6,968 nt of DNA from the NCBI GenBank assembly GCA_937966095.1, contig CALCKF010000033.1, forward strand, positions 1 to 6,968, written 5' to 3'. The notes beneath the pieces were generated by a model. That model searched no databases, had not been told where the DNA came from, and saw only the letters and a list, made by a program, of their open reading frames with translations. A program made the position numbers and the translations under genes. Positions within the stretch are counted from its first letter, which is position 1. Each line of letters opens with the position of its first letter. Positions 6,819 to 6,968 of this stretch are shown here, one piece after another. The stretch is from an uncultured Eubacterium sp. (GTDB taxonomy: Bacteria > Bacillota > Clostridia > Peptostreptococcales > Anaerovoracaceae).

Positions 6819-6847
6819 ATTAAGAAAAAATCAGATTAAGTATTAAG
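6819..6847. repeat. three ATTAAG direct repeats upstream of the two-component operon
   Basis: ATTAAG occurs at 6819-6824, 6835-6840 and 6842-6847 (CTTAAT on the minus strand). The perfect 10-base palindrome TTATTAATAA follows at 6851-6860. OmpR/PhoB-type regulators bind short direct repeats, so these could be an autoregulatory site. The region is very AT-rich, and the 16- and 7-base periods are not the 10-11 bases usual for the family. Confidence 0.3.
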
Positions 6848-6870
6848 AATTTATTAATAAGGCGGATCAA
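6842..6870 (-). promoter_or_regulatory. possible promoter of the two-component operon
   Basis: On the minus strand TTGATC (6870-6865, 4 of 6 to the -35 consensus) is followed after 17 bases by CTTAAT (6847-6842, 4 of 6 to the -10 consensus). A transcript would begin near 6835, about 55 bases before the ATG. It lies downstream of the rRNA terminator, as an independent promoter should. The matches are modest. Confidence 0.3.
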
Positions 6871-6874
6871 ATAT

Positions 6875-6910
6875 ACTAAAAAAGCAATCACATTGCTCTG
6901 TGATTGCTTT
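6875..6910 (-). terminator. intrinsic terminator of the rRNA operon
   Basis: A perfect 12-base stem, 6899-6910 with 6881-6892, closes a 6-base loop. On the minus strand it runs into six T residues and then AG. It lies immediately after the 5S rRNA 3' end and separates the rRNA transcript from the two-component operon. Confidence 0.93.
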
Positions 6911-6915
6911 ATGTA

Positions 6916-6968
6916 AGCGGCAACGTCCTACTTTCCCAGGCGGTCTCCCACCAAGTATCATCAGCGCT
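6916..6968 (-). rRNA. rrf: 5S ribosomal RNA, 3' half (runs off right edge)
   Basis: Read on the minus strand, the edge sequence matches the conserved 3' half of bacterial 5S rRNA: GATGATACTTGGTGGGAGAC, then CCGCCTGGGAAAGTAGGACG and TTGCCGC. The 5' half is outside the window. The exact 3' end is estimated at GCCGC because it should pair with a GCGGC-type 5' end that I cannot see. With the terminator directly after it, it is probably the last gene of a 16S-23S-5S operon beyond the right edge. Confidence 0.94.

Noticed and set aside
1..6968. CRISPR array, tRNA genes, phage genes or a toxin-antitoxin pair
   Set aside because: No regularly spaced repeats, no cloverleaf-like sequence, and no small gene pairs were seen on either strand. 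Nearly all of the window is covered by six recognised genes and one rRNA.

Overview
The window is an AT-rich chromosomal segment from a Gram-positive, endospore-forming member of the Firmicutes, most likely class Clostridia. The evidence is a SpoVT-type sporulation regulator, strong GGAGG-type ribosome binding sites, a Clostridia-style 5S rRNA 3' half, and the protein families present. I cannot name a genus.

Layout, left to right. (1) Positions 1-3473, minus strand: a compact three-gene operon read right to left. It holds cardiolipin synthase (3473-1923), a 5-methylthioadenosine/S-adenosylhomocysteine deaminase (1906-617) and a SpoVB/YtgP-like lipid or polysaccharide flippase (614 to beyond the left edge). 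The gaps are 16 and 2 bases. The flippase reads well for about 188 codons and then loses family resemblance in the last 50 bases, which may be a mobile-element junction or an assembly join. (2) Positions 3474-3640: a divergent intergenic region with a good sigma-A-type promoter for cls, an inverted repeat over its -35 box, and the leader of spoVT. (3) Positions 3641-4132, plus strand: spoVT, followed by a hairpin terminator shared with the convergent kinase gene. (4) Positions 4185-6780, minus strand: a two-component system, with an OmpR/PhoB-type response regulator first and a multi-pass membrane histidine kinase second. (5) Positions 6781-6968: the upstream region of the two-component operon, a strong rRNA-operon terminator, and the 3' half of a 5S rRNA gene on the minus strand. 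An rRNA operon therefore lies just outside the right edge.

Taken together this is mostly a cell-envelope neighbourhood: cardiolipin synthesis, a lipid-linked substrate flippase and a membrane-sensing two-component system, plus one nucleoside-salvage enzyme and a late forespore regulator. The close association of SpoVT with a SpoVB-like flippase recalls the spoVT-yabM neighbourhood of Bacillus, here rearranged. I see no CRISPR array, no complete mobile element and no clear novel system. The most notable points are the broken-looking flippase at the left edge, the operator-like dyad in the cls/spoVT intergenic region, and the kinase's non-canonical ATP-binding G1 region.
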